Assembly: GCA_013398955.1 (NCBI GenBank)
Contig: VWPU01009512.1
Coordinates: 124,001-188,000 of the forward strand
Reading direction: 5' to 3'
Source of the DNA: Callaeas wilsoni
Taxonomy: Eukaryota > Chordata > Aves > Passeriformes > Callaeidae
Length of the DNA stretch: 64,000 nucleotides
How positions within the stretch are numbered: position 1 is the first letter of the stretch; each line of letters starts with the position of its first letter. Positions 16,101 through 33,676 of the stretch are shown one piece after another. The notes under the pieces are model-generated. The model was given only the letters and a program-made list of their open reading frames with translations, was not told the DNA's origin and made no database searches. The position numbers were made by a program, and so were the translations under genes.

Positions 16101-19100
16101 TTGGACAGCCATTATAACTTTCAAAATAACTGATGAAGAATTATGTCTTCATTTTACACTTCCTCTCCACTGATGCTCATTGTTGTTTGCCAGAAAAGAG
16201 ACCATTATAAAGTGTGCACAGTTAAGTGTCTCTAAATGCTTTGGGCCCATTTTGCTTCCCAGTTTCATCAGTGCAATTTTAAAAGCACAACTGCTCAGCT
16301 ACGTTTAAAAGTGTAGAAGCAAGGGGGCAGCGAGTTCACTCAGGCTGACCGTTCCAAAAAGGGCCAGGAAGACTCATGTTCGTGTTCTTCAGCACTCAGT
16401 TTTCCCACCAAATGGCCACTTTGTATTATTGATCTAATAAGCTGCCAATTGCAGTTGTGTACACAGAACATCACATCGCTTGTCCATTCTCAGCTGATCC
16501 GTTGGGAGTCTGTGTATTTTGCTACCTTAATGTTTTAAATTATGACATTTATATACTAATGTAATGTTTTCATTATGTAGTGACTTTCCAGAGGGAAAAC
16601 TGTGACTTGATGAAATGACAAAGTAAATAAATCCCAAAGGACAGGACACTGGGAAAGCTGTTGGAAAGAGTGAAGAAGTAAGGTTAGATTGAAATGATGG
16701 CTGCATGCAGAATTACTGCAGCTTTTTGGTTAGGGAGTACAAAAGCATCATTGTTTGCCTGAATAGCCATGATAGCAGAGAAGAACAGACTGAAGGCAGT
16801 TTTCACAACTATGAAGAGCTCATTCTTTCTCCATCAAATACAAAAATCTGAGCAATATATAACAGAAAGCATCACAAACCTGATTAGAGGCAATTTCATC
16901 TCTATGCCATGTGCCTGAGCCAGGATACACATGTGAAACTGTTAACTGTGACAAAATTTATTACTCTCTTGCCTTCTCTGACAACCAATTGATTGCTGGC
17001 ACACAGCCTCTTTGCAACAGGTTTTCTTTTGCTTTAATGCTTAAATTTTTAGTTGTTTCTCTTTCCTACTGTGCCACTTCTATAGTTTCAGTCAATTTTG
17101 CAAGGTATTGTCTCAAAGAGAAGGCAGGAAGGAATAATGCCTTCCTGCCCTGAACTGAACTATAACTGTGTTGGTCCCTTTTTTCAGAATTCTCTTAGCT
17201 CCGTTGTCCTACTTCTTGGTTTACAACAGGATTTTGATATCAGAGATTGCCCTAATCCCAGAAAACAGACTGTAGGAACGCTCACAGGAAAAAGCACACC
17301 TGAAATTTGAAAACCAGAATATGGCTTTTCCTTTCTGTTCTACATGCAGGTCTGGATTTCAGACTCTCTTGTGGAACAAAAATGAATCTGAGATTTATTT
17401 CGGTGTGGGCTGGATTCAGCTCCAGTTTGGACAGACCTGCCAGCTCTTTTGTACTGGTCGGGCAGACCTGGGTGGGTTTGGGCTTGCTCAGAGCCACAGC
17501 AAAGGCATATGGTTGGGGTGAGCACTGTGCATGGCTCCTTCCTGAAAAAAGTCCTATCCTTTAACTTTGCCTTCCTAAACTTCCTTGGAGATGGAATGGA
17601 TTTGGCATTTTTGCATTAACATGTTTTTTTCCCCTGACCAGAACAATTGGAAAAAAATTGGCATTCCCATTAGTCCCTTCTTAGATAAATGAAAAAGGTC
17701 TAAATTTCTGCCTTCTTAATAACATAAAGTCTTATTTAAGATGGTTGGATCTCTTTTTTAGGTTTGACAGACAGCAGCGTCCAATTCGGCTGGCAATGAT
17801 TGAGGAATAAAATTCCTTTCCCTCATCTCAAAGCCATCTATAGTGTGTCGCACCTATAGCTTGGCTGGTAGCCACTGCATATCTATTTTTATTTGGTTTT
17901 GCCTTCCTCAAGTAGTTTTTCTTCCCAAAATACTATTTATTACTCCTGCTTCCAGTGAAAAATCAATCTGGTTAAATATAGTCTGCTGAAATAGGAAAAT
18001 CTTGTAACTCAAAATGTTTAGAAGGAGAGGATAGCAAATTTTTCATGTTTAAAATAAAAAAAAGGAGTACTGATGTTGCCTAGCTATAGCTAAGTTCCAG
18101 TAACTGGGGATGCTACTCATGCTTGTAAACTGCAAACTTAGGAAGGTCATGGAAAAACTTTTCTTTGCATGACTGGTGCATTTTTCCCCTTCTGGCTAGT
18201 GATTTCAGGATCTAAATTTCTTCTCATATCCTGTGCTGGCAGTGAGGGACAGACCACAGGCACTGAGGTGAGGAGCACTGACCATGATGGACAGTATGGT
18301 GCCATTTTTCTCAGCAGCTCCTGAGCATCAGCAGGGCCAGACCCTTTCCATGGGGCATTCCCAGCACTGCTAATGCAGACAGAGCTGCAGCCACAAATCT
18401 GGAGTGTTTGTGCTGGAGATGTGCATCTCCCAGACGAGCCCCTCGGGCAGTTCTGACCTCCAGTAACACTCACCTGAGAGCAAATCAAGTCAAAGCAGGG
18501 CTCTGCAGTTTATGTCTTTGCAATGAGCCTGGCTGTCATCATGCAGTGGCCGTGGATGGCAGTCTGCACGTTGCCACCAGTGTCTCCCAGAGCCATCTGG
18601 TCTCCTGCTTCTTTGTTGGTTTTTGCTGTCACCAGATTCACTTAGTATGGCCTTGCAGAGTGAACTTTTCAAATATGGCATGTGGGCTTAGTTTACATTT
18701 TTGGCAACTTTGGAAGAGGGATGAGAGGGAAGGCTTTCTGCCTTTTGTTGTGAAGAAAAAGGTGAAAAGGCTCACAGTTTTCCAGGATTTTGGTTTTGTG
18801 TGCATTTCCTCCTATTTTTTCTTGTGTTCTCTCTCTCTCTCTTGCCGGTACTCCTTTGCTTATCACATTTGTGAATGTATGTGCCTTCCCACCCTCTGGA
18901 GCAGTGGGAGCCAGCATGACTGATGTCGGGATGGAACACTGTCGTGGTACAGGACGGAGTCCCGCTTCTCAAGGGGGAGCTGTGCCAGCTCATGTGTCAC
19001 AGAATGCTAGGGCCCATTTGAAGCAATAGGTGATTTCCAATGCTAAATAGATCTTCTCTAAAATGACCATATAAGTTTAGGATGGAGCGTGTATCTTTCT

Positions 19101-19796
19101 ACTGTTGTCTTTGCTTTTTTCCCATGACTGTAGGGAAAGGAAAAATTTTAACCTCTGGTCTGTCTGATGTCCCGCTGTTCTGGAGAACATTTTTTGCATC
19201 GCTAAGGCTGGGTCTTTAGCCTGTCACATAGACATCCCTAGAGAGCAAGGCTGACGTGCTGTTGAGACCTGAGACAGTCTAGAAGTAGCTTGCTGGACTG
19301 GCCACTGGGCTGTCACTCAGCACAATGATCTGTGTGGGCCACTTCACCCTCGCTAGGTGGGCTTTGCTGCCCTTGCTCACATTTGTGCTGCTTTTCCCAG
19401 ACACGCTGCCGCCTGACCACGGTCACTGTGGCACTGCTGTGAACTTGTCCTCAGCTTGTTCTTGTTTGTCCTTTTGTTGTTGCTGCTATCAAATTCAGCA
19501 GGGAAAGAGCATGATGAGATGTTCTCAGCGTTTCTGGAAGCTGGAATCCTATTTTGTGCGCAGGGTGAGTAGAAGACACAGAGGACCTCAGTGCCATCCC
19601 ATCCCCAAGTAGCTATAACTAGGAAGGAGAGACTGGGTACCTCTTGATGTCTTGTCTATTCTAGGAGCTTCTAGATGCACTTAATACTATTTTTATGCCA
19701 CTGGAGCTGTAAAATAATTCTGGGCTTACAGTGCTGGAGGGGAACTGGCTTTTAAACAGATGTCCAAGTGCAAAAATTGACTCATTTACCAAAATG

Positions 19797-19946
19797 CTGA
19801 AGAGATGCTCCCACCTTGGAGATATTCAAAAGACATCCGAACATGGACTTGGGTAACCATCTCTAGGTGGCCCTGCTTGAGCAGAGGATTAGACAAGATG
19901 ACCTCTGGAGGTCCCTTCCAACTTCAACATTACTGTGGTTTTCTGA
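19797..19946 (+). mobile_element. CR1 LINE 3' end fragment, sense orientation
   Basis: The stretch runs from ...cttggagatattcaaaagac through the diagnostic block gaggattagacaagatgacc, tctggaggtcccttccaac and a degenerate end. This is the well-known 3' untranslated end of avian CR1 non-LTR retroposons. It is 5'-truncated, as nearly all CR1 copies are, and carries no ORF. It lies inside intron 3 in the same direction as ADCY5. Confidence 0.88.
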
Positions 19947-22900
19947 AAGCCTACTTTGGCGTTAAGAGCTTAACCCATCCTTTCAAGTGAGAGTTTTGTC
20001 AGCTTCATCCCAGTCCATTCTTCTTTCTTCTTCCTTGTTCCCAGGATGACTTAATGACATGCAACACCAGTTGCAGTGGCTGGTGTTGTAGCACCCTGAG
20101 ACACTGTCCTGACCCATTAGCCTAGTGAGCTCACTGACAAGGGCAACCTGTGTCTACAGCCAGTGGCATCCTTGTTACACCTTTGCTCATGAATGCTTGT
20201 TTCTAGTGAACAATGATTATTTTATTATGACTCATTAACTCTTTCCTCTCTTGTAGGTAGTGTTCATTGTGGTAAAATACCGTGGCTTTGGTTCAGATCC
20301 AGTCAGATGCACTTTGCAGTTATTATAAGCCATTAAAGCTCACCGAGTCTGGGGTTTTGTTCTGTTTCCCATGCAGTGCCTGTGCTGTTTGGTTTCCAGC
20401 AACACATGGTGTTTATATTCATGACTGGCATTACCGTTGTGATGGTGATAGGGTTTGTGTTTCTTGCCTTGTTTGATTTATGTTGTGGCTGGCGTGCATG
20501 GCACGCACATGTCTTGAAATAGAACATGACTGGGTTTTTTTGTTTTTACGTTAGAAGCACTCATGATTTAATTTAGCATTTTGAATAATCCTGCATTTGC
20601 AGGGAAACCTGTGTCATGTCACTCCTTTGATAACTGTATTAGCTTCAGACATTTAAGTCTGCACTTCAAAATCATTCTCTGTAGACATGTGTGGTTTTCA
20701 AACGTCTCATGTGGTTTCCTGCTTCCCACCTTGTCCTTGGCTCTTCTTTCTCCTTGTGTTCTCCTTTGCTTTCTGCCAAATCTCTCACCTTCCTGCACAC
20801 TTGCGAAGAAAGTTCTCTGCCATCTTTTGCCATCCCAAAGATCCTGTGATGCTCCTGCCTCAGGGTACATCAGTAGTGCAAGGATCACCTGTCTTAGAGG
20901 AGATAGTTTTAAAGGACCTGCAGTGGTAGGACACCGGGTGCAGTGGGATGGATCTGAGCTGCTCTCTGGGATGCTGCATTGAGGCTCCTGCTGGTTCCAG
21001 AGCTGCTTGTCCAGGTGTATCTTAATTGTTGTGTGAATGCATTACAGACCAAAAATGGGAAAGCTGAACTCAGCACGCTGGGAATGTTCTCCTCTTGTCT
21101 CTGCATCCTGGCTGTGCCTCCCTCCATTTCAGCTCAGTCTGCCTTTGCAGCTCTCTGAAGCACTGTGCACACAGCACCCAGACATCCTGCTCATGGAGGC
21201 CTGGCAGTCTACTGTGTCCTGGTGGTTTTGGGAAGAGCCAAGCTCAGGCAGAGGCTGGCATTCCCATGGCAGGAGCAGCTGGAGCTGTGAGCCCAGCCTG
21301 CCCTGTGCTGCCCTTCAGACATGGTGGAATCAGCAGGAGCCAGCAGCTATGGGGTGTGCCAGTCCCAGTATCTGCTTTTCCTGTTCCCCTGCCCGGGGGA
21401 GGCAGGTATCAGGCTGGTCCCTAAGCAGAGGGGAGGATGGCAGGATCTGCCATCAGGCTCTTTTTCATCCTTTTTTCCTGTCAATATCATAGGCCACGCA
21501 GGGCAACAGGCACAAAACTGAGCTTGCCTTGTACAGCCATGAAATCTTGAGCCAGTCCTTGCTGGAAATAGGAACTGAAATAGGAGCTTAGGAAAGTATT
21601 CACCTCTACCCTAAAACACAATTTGTGGTACTTTTCAACCAAAATAAAACAGAAAGAATTTTAAAAGGCATGTAAAATTAATGATAACTCCTCTTTTCTT
21701 CTCTGTCTTTCCCAGAAATAAACCGTTTTCTCTATTTTTTGAGGTCATACCCTGGTTACTGCTGGACAAAACCCAATCAGATGGTAAATCTGAAGACAGT
21801 GATGGAGTGGAAAATATATCAAGATCTCTGAAACCATTACAACATTTTAATTACATGCTAAACTGGTTTTTCCACAAAGCAGTAGCCTCCCAGATGATGG
21901 GACTGAGACTCAAGGCTGATAATAGCTGCTGATGCCCAGGCTGCAGATTGTGTGGTCAAACCCTTCTAATCAGCTTCAGCTAATAGTACTGCTAAACCAC
22001 TGCCTTACTTATCTCACGATATTTTATAGCTATAATAATTATTTCATTTGACCTTTTGTTGACCACTGTCATTTACCGCATGTTTTGGCACAAGGCAGGC
22101 CTATTACTGGCATTGTCCTCCCACCAGCAAGGAAATGGCATGACCTCTGAAGACTGACAAATAGTTGGCTTGAGTTGGACCCTTCATCACAATCACCAAC
22201 ACCATGGTCCTTTAATCTTTTCATTGCTAAGGGCAGTCTGACATGTAAGACTGAAGGGTGGAATGAGAAGCTGAGGGTAGTGGGAAGCTGTGTTTAATCT
22301 CTAGGGCTGCTAGTCTGGGTAAGTTGCACTGGCAGGGTCTGGAGGTGCTTCCGTCATCTCACTGCGTGTGTGTTGTGTGTATCAGGACATAGATGTAACT
22401 GGCTTCGTTTTCAAATAACAGCTCTGACGAAACACAGGATGAGGAGCATGTGCTATTCCCTGATGGCTGCTGTAAGAGACATCTCTTTTCCTAGTCACTT
22501 CTGGATTGCTGGGTATCTTACAGGGAGCAGGCTGAATTTAGGGGTTACAAGGACTAATAACAAAAGGAACAGAAGTTCCTGGGTCCCCATTCCTCCATCG
22601 CGGGTCATTAGCAGGGCTGGGACTGAGAAACCTGGCTGGCGTCTCTGCTGCTGGAGCTGTGGTGCCAGCTGGAGTGTGTGGAGGGGACAGGTTAGGCAGA
22701 GGAGTAAAATGGGATTTAGTGGCTTTCAGAGTTCTTTGCTGAGAGCAGAGGACAGAGACTTCAGTCTGGGCTCCTGTTCACAAGGACTGTTTTCTCTGAC
22801 TCTTGCGTCCTGTTATTTCTCCAGTCACCTGACACCAATGTGTCTCTATCCTCTCCATCTTCAGTTCCCGGATACCTGCTCTGTCCTCTGCCACCTCACA

Positions 22901-24676
22901 CACAGTCCCTTCCATACCCTGATCAGGTTTTTCATTCCCTGCAGCCTGTGTGTCCCAGCGAGTGTCTTCTGATAGCTCAGTGCTGTAGCTGCTTGGTGGC
23001 ACAGCAGGTCACACGGCTGGCTGGAGCGCGCTCAGGCGCTTGGTTAGCTGGCACAAATCTCTGTGTAGAACAGCTCTATAGGCCTCTGCTGATTGCTCCA
23101 TTTGTGCGGTTGAAAACATTGCCACAATTTAACTTCTAGAAATGTCTGATCCATTTATCTAGCATGATAGTAATTGGGAATGGAGGGAGCAACCTCAGTC
23201 ATTTATCTGTGTTTATTAGGCATGAGAAGAAGGCTCAGGGCATCCCTGTGTAGTATTTTCAGACACACCCATTGATATCTGAATGTCACAGCAGCAGCTG
23301 ATCTTGGTTTCTCCTGTTCTAACACAAGGCTGTTGCAACATGCACACAAGCAAAGAGTGTGAACGTGTTCAGAAGCCAGTAATTTGCAATTTGCCCCATG
23401 TTGGAAGAGGAACACGCTTGCAGCAAGACACATTTTGTTACTGCCACAAGAACTGGAGACATTTCCCATTTGTACATTACATATTAGCACATACTTAAGT
23501 TGCTTATGAGCAGTACAGACTTGTCTAAGCTTTCATTTGATTTCAAGTGTGTTTCTTCAGGAGGTTTACTTTTATTTGTAAATATGTGGAACCTTGATTT
23601 ATTTTTGTGTGTTTTCTCAAGTGTTTAAAAATGGCAAAGTATATTTGGATTCAGACATCCCTACATTCCTGTCTTGTTTTTTTCTTGTACATTTTAGCAT
23701 CAGTCTGACTAACAAAGAAGTATTTAATGCAATATGTTTGGTTGGTGATTTATTGGAGTTGAAATGTAGAAGGAAAATGTGAAAAGCATGCCAGAATTGA
23801 AATGTGTTTCAGAATTTTTGCAAAAAATGCTTATGAAAATATTTTTGTTGGTTTTGCTTTCTGACTGAATACATTGCAGGGAATTCCAACTGAAAACATA
23901 CCTCTACAATTTGCCTAAACCATGTTGGAGTTTTATTTTACAAAGAAGAAACAATTCCAAAGTGGTTGTTATTTAGACTTTTAATTTCTTTTCCAAGTAC
24001 AGCTTGATGGCAATAATCAACTTCAAAGAACAAATCAACCACTGGTTAAATGTTCCAATATACAAGTAGAGCTTATGAATTTGCTATTTATATAAATGTG
24101 TGTGCATGTCTACATTTTATCTTAGATCTATATAGATGCAGTCTGCTGCTTGTTTTACTGAATAGTTTTAAATTTGCCATAATGGCTGGGTTTGATTGCA
24201 AGTCAGTATTTTCCATGGTGTAATTATCAATGAGACAGAATCTTTGTGCAGTTTAAAAAAAAAACCCACAACCCACTGTTGTCCTTGCAGTACAACATTA
24301 ATATTGATTCACTGAAATCCAAAAGTCATTAATAATACTTGTGATTCAAATAATTTTGCTTTCAAAACAGTCCAGGCTGCTTTCACAGGGCTTTCCCAGT
24401 CCATCCTGGGCAGACGAGTGATGTGGTGTCCTTGTGTCAGGCTGGCCTCAGCTGGCAAGCTCTGCAGCTGTCACTGGGCAGCACCCTGGCCGCTCTGTGC
24501 TTGCAGCCTCACTGCGAGGAGCTCCTGGGCGCTGCAGGTGTGGCAGGAGCTGCAGCATGAGGTGCCTTTAGGGTTGCTCATCTCCTTGTTGCTGTAGGGC
24601 TGGGACACCCCTACGTGCCTCCCCACCCCGCACTTCTGCCTTGGAACTTACACAAATATCAGCAACAAATTTTTAA

Positions 24677-24838
<162 letters not shown>

Positions 24839-25000
24839 TAATTTTGTTTCCTCTTGTTTTCATTATCCTGTTGCAAGAATGACATACTGTGCTGGTTCAC
24901 TGGATTTCTTAAATATTCACTGCCCTAAAAGGCAAGCTATTGCAAGCATGAATATAAGCTGAATACTTGTTTCTCCTTTATTATTCTTATTTTTTTTTAG

Positions 25001-28883
<3,883 letters not shown>

Positions 28884-28960
28884 TAAGTTGCTTCATCAAA
28901 GCTGTTGTGTTTATCCATGAAACTCCCACACTAAATGTGTAAGAGTAGTGGCATGGCTAA

Positions 28961-29260
<300 letters not shown>

Positions 29261-31070
29261 TAATAACTTGATGTTTCTGACACACCAAAGTAGAGCCTTT
29301 ATAGACGAGACAGTTGACATTCAGTGACAAAAATTCCTGTTTCTCTCTCCGCTTCCTGAACTTTTACGTCCCTAGAAGGGAATAGCCACCATCTACATAA
29401 GGGGTCTGCATCAAGCTCTTTCTAGTTCTCTCAAAGAAATTGTCCTCAGTTGTTTTCAAAATCGTGTTGAAGAATGTAGTTAATGTAGATATGTATTTTG
29501 TAGAAGTACTTAAAGGCATAGATTAAAACCACAAAGATCTTTTCTCTGTCAGATTACAGCGGTGATTTTGTCTACCTGCTCACCAGATGAATGAACATAA
29601 AGATTAGAGCAGTTGCTTTTCAGCCTCTCTTTCTGAAGATGGGAAAAACTGGTCCACTGTAATGATGGATGATCATTGTGACAGTAAGATGAGATCATAC
29701 CAACTGTGACACTGGTCAGGCTGCACAAAATAAGGCTATGAGGGCATGACTGACTTGAACTTGAATCACGTCAAACTCAAGCGGACTTCAGTCAATATAT
29801 CTTCTTTTTTTGACACTGCCAATAGCAATAGCAAATTATCACTAAAGAGTATTCTTTTTAAAGATGGTAGACTGAAATACTAGAAAAGGACCTTTTTGAT
29901 CTAGTTGAGCATAGCCAATAATATTTGTCTTAGTAATTTCTACACTGTAGCCACTACTTTGCTCTTCACATTATGGGCAAGCATATAGAGATTGGCCTGA
30001 GTTGAAAATAATTTCATATGTTTCTGAATCTAAAACCAATTAAACCTTCCAGCATCTGTAAATATGACTGCCATGAGACTGAGTTAGTGTTTGTGACATA
30101 TTCCAACAGCATGGTTGATTTGAATAACTAATACCTGTACAGAAAGGCTTTGCTACCATTGCCTCATTTCCTGAGAGAATGGAAGCCTCAAATCTCCTTA
30201 ATGGATATTGTGTAAAAAATCTCCAAGAAAATCCCTTATCATCTACTAAAGAGAGAAGCTGATGTGTTGGTCTCTATCTGCTCATAAAATAAATCTCATT
30301 AACAATTGTCAATCTTCGAAAGAGGATTAGAACTTGCAGTGCAAGATTATTGTTCCTGAGCATCACTGCCTGTCAGTGAGCCAGCTGATGTTTATACCTA
30401 AATCACTTCCTCTCTGCTGGGCAGATTTAAGAATATAATTCAAAATACCTTTCTGGTCAGACCCCATCTCTTGGAGTGGAGAACCTATACTGGCTTCTTA
30501 AATCATGCAGTCACCGAGTTGTCTGCGTGTTCTTGTGGAGAACCGAAAGTTTCTCTAGAGAGAAGAGGAAGACATAAGATCAGGATTCTGCTGCTTGCAA
30601 GTGTAGACAAAAAACCTCAGAAACAGAGATTTCAGAGTGCTTGGCACCTGACTTCATGTCTGAACACGGGATGTATTTTGAGTAGGAGATTGGACAGAGA
30701 CGCATAAGAGATGTGGATTCTGTTCCAAACAGATTTTGAGGAACTTCCATCTTTATGCCTTGATTTGCCACAGGAAAATAAAATGGGCAGTTCTTTCAGT
30801 GCTTCATATGCATTTATTGCAGCTCTGTGACATAGTGCAGCCCTTAGCTGAAGTCTCTAGGCACTACTAATGTGCTGCATCCCAGAGCAGCTAAAAATTG
30901 GAACATTTCCATGACTTATATAATTATTGGGCTAAACTGAAACAGAAGAAAGCAGCTACCCAGTGTCATGGCTATTAGGTGTTTGGCATTTGAGGAGTTT
31001 CTGGTTTGCCCATACTGCTGCAACTTTTTTGCTCCCATAGCTATTTTTTATCTCTTTGTGAATAGTTTCT

Positions 31071-31290
31071 TAGAATCATAGAAAGCCTTTGATTGGAGAG
31101 GACCTTAAAGATCATCTTGTCCCAACCCCCCTGTCAGGGCAAGGACACCTTCCATTAGACCAGGTTGCTCAACACCCCATCCAGCCTGACCTTGGACACT
31201 TCCAGAGATGGGACATCCACCATTTCTCTTGGCAACCTGTTCCAGTGCTTAAAGTTCTCTCCCTGTTCAGAAACTCTTATTCACATAACG
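31071..31290 (-). mobile_element. CR1 LINE 3' end fragment, antisense
   Basis: It begins with tagaatcatagaaagc, the reverse complement of the CR1 terminal repeat. It continues through gaggaccttaaagatcatct, cccaaccccc, the block tccattagaccaggttgct and ctcttggcaacctgttccag. This is a typical avian CR1 3' end, inserted opposite to ADCY5. Similarity fades after about 31260, so the right border is approximate. Confidence 0.9.
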
Positions 31291-33149
31291 TGAAGATCAG
31301 AAGTGAGAAAAGCTTTTGCCCATTGTCAGTTCAATCACTCTTGAACATTTTGCCTGACAGCAGGCAAAGTTCTGGTACTTTACTTTTTCCTTTCATTTCT
31401 GCTTGATTTTAATGACTTCTTGTGATGTATTTAGGCAGGTTTTCAGTTCGTTCTGTTCCAGTAATGGCCATAAAATGTTCACCTAGCTCAGTGAAGAGTT
31501 CCTGTAAGCTGTGTCTGGGTTCCTGCTGTCCTCGCACATAAGGCTTGGAATTAGCATTGGCCTGAGAGCAGATCCAAGTAACTGCCTGAGCTGTTCCTCA
31601 GTTCACACAGCAGAATTATCTGGATACCTGGTTCATCAGTCCCATGGCCATGAAAACCCAACAATACCATGAGTTATGATGAATAGATAAAATGGAAGGG
31701 TATATGCTCCATACCCTTTCTGCTTACTGTTGCCATGGGGAGCCACAAACTTGAATTTTCTGTCTTGTTTGTTTGACTTTTTCATCTTGTCAATGCCATA
31801 ACTTGGGCACAGAGTAAGTGAGAGGAACATCTATCTAATATTTTTGTTTCAGGAACTGAAAATATCTTCTTCTTTGAAAATATTTTTTTTCCTTTTAAAA
31901 AATGCTGTGAACTGGAATATAGTCAGTGCAGTTTTAGGGGAGAAAAAAGCTAGATTCTGCTCCCTTAGTCTTTAATAATATTGCTAGACCTGAAAATGTA
32001 GTCCTTGTTTTCTGTCTGATATGCAGAAGAGTTGCTTTCTATTAAAAGAGAACAAAATGCAAAATTTTAAAATCCAGGTTTTTGGGGGTTTTTTCTCCTT
32101 ATCTTTACCTCCAGATCTGCTTTCACCTTTCTGTTTGCCCTGTCCTGTGATTCTGCTGCCCTCATGGGTGAGCTCTTGCCTGTGAAGCATATAAAAAGTG
32201 AAATTAGCAGGTTCTGCCATAAAGGTTTGTTGAATATTTTGCTGTGGTTTGTTTGCTCCCATTAGTGCTAACACTGGGCTGCTCTAAAACCTAGTTGCTC
32301 TGGTTGTCTGCTGTCTATCAGCAATTGTACCCCCTCTCCCTCTCCTTTTTTCTCCTGAGACACACTCTTATAATGTCTTCACACAACAAAGAAGAGACAA
32401 GCACCAGCTCTCACATTTTCTTGCTTATCAAAGGAAACCTTTACTTTTTGCAAAGCTGGATTTTCTCAGCATCTTCTATTTATTCCGTGATGAACTAATG
32501 TGATTCCTGATAACGAAATGAAGTTTCTTTCTGTGATCTCTAAGGGAATGATCATGCATTTTGTACACTCAAATGTCTCAAGTTCCATTTCTACTAAGTT
32601 ATTCCACAGATGTTGGGTGCTAATACTACTTTTCTTCATATCTATCAAATCTATCTATCTCTGCTTCTCTTGTTAGCCAACTCTGTCATTGCTCATTTGC
32701 TGCCAGGTGAGATAAGAAAAAAATTCAACCAAATCTGCCCAGAGAGCAGTAACTGAGTAACTCTGCCAGTAACTTTCATCCAGACTAATACTTCGTTATT
32801 CAACACTGTCTCTTGCCATTTCACTAGAAACAAGCTCTTTTCCCAGCTTCATATTCCTCATCTCTCTTGGCCATTACTCTCCAGAACTGCACTTTGTCAA
32901 ATGCTCTATGAAAGAAACAAAGCCAGTGAGAGCTACTGCATTTTTTTCTCTTTAGAAAAACTTGGATTCAAAGCTCTTAATCCAAACCCAGAATTTGCTG
33001 CTCTACAAGCTCCGTGTCATGATCGCTGACTAAATACTTATTAAAAATATCTGTTACCGGAACTGAAATGAAACTTGGCAGTTTTCCACAGATCTGGAAT
33101 GGAGGTTGTCTTTCTGACTTCAGCACATCACGCTTAAGTTTTGCTTCCA

Positions 33150-33234
33150 GACATGGTTTAGTGGAACTTGGCAGTGCTGTGTTTACAGTTCTACTCAATG
33201 ATCCTAAATGCAACCTAAATGATTCTATGATTCA
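33150..33234 (+). mobile_element. CR1 LINE 3' terminal fragment, sense
   Basis: The sequence acatggtttagtgg, acttggcagtg, gtttacagtt, tcaatgatcc and caacctaaatgattctatga matches the last ~85 bases of a common avian CR1 subfamily, including the terminal octamer-like attctatg repeat. Upstream similarity is too weak to extend the call. Confidence 0.85.
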
Positions 33235-33636
33235 ATGCTTTCCATTAATAACCCTATGCTTATGAGCCTTCTTCCCTTTTACCTCTAACGTGGCAGCAGT
33301 GATTACCTGGAGAAAAACAATCTGTTCCTTCAGTTCTACAGTAATGAAGAGTTTTAAGTTTGTGTTATCCTCACATGGTATAGGGTGATTTACACAGGGT
33401 GACTTCGGTTCTTATTCAGTTAATTTTCACAATCATTTGGATATGTGATTCTAATGGACTTAATATATTAGTGTGGAATAAATACAGGAATTCTCCAAGG
33501 AGATCTTTGCCTTTCTTTCTTACTGGCTTCATTCTTTACTTGAAAGTCTGTATTCCCAGATAAACAGCAATTTATCAGCTAGAATTACTAAAACTGTTGC
33601 CCACATTTTAGTGATTCCCAAACTTAACCCCTAGGC

Positions 33637-33676
33637 ATTGCAATGGCCTGCACAAAATTGCAATGGCCTGCACAAC
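33637..33676. repeat. Perfect tandem repeat, 20-bp period, two copies
   Basis: attgcaatggcctgcacaa occurs at 33637-33655 and again at 33657-33675 with one base between, giving a period of 20. The two 19-base copies are identical, so the event is probably recent or polymorphic. Confidence 0.92.

Noticed and set aside
20062..20088. 9-bp inverted repeat caacaccag/ctggtgttg
   Set aside because: Arms this short are expected several times by chance in 64 kb.
22370..22972. 200-codon plus-strand ORF in intron 3
   Set aside because: No domain, low-complexity Ser/Cys/Leu-rich text typical of GC-moderate intron, and no promoter or splice context.
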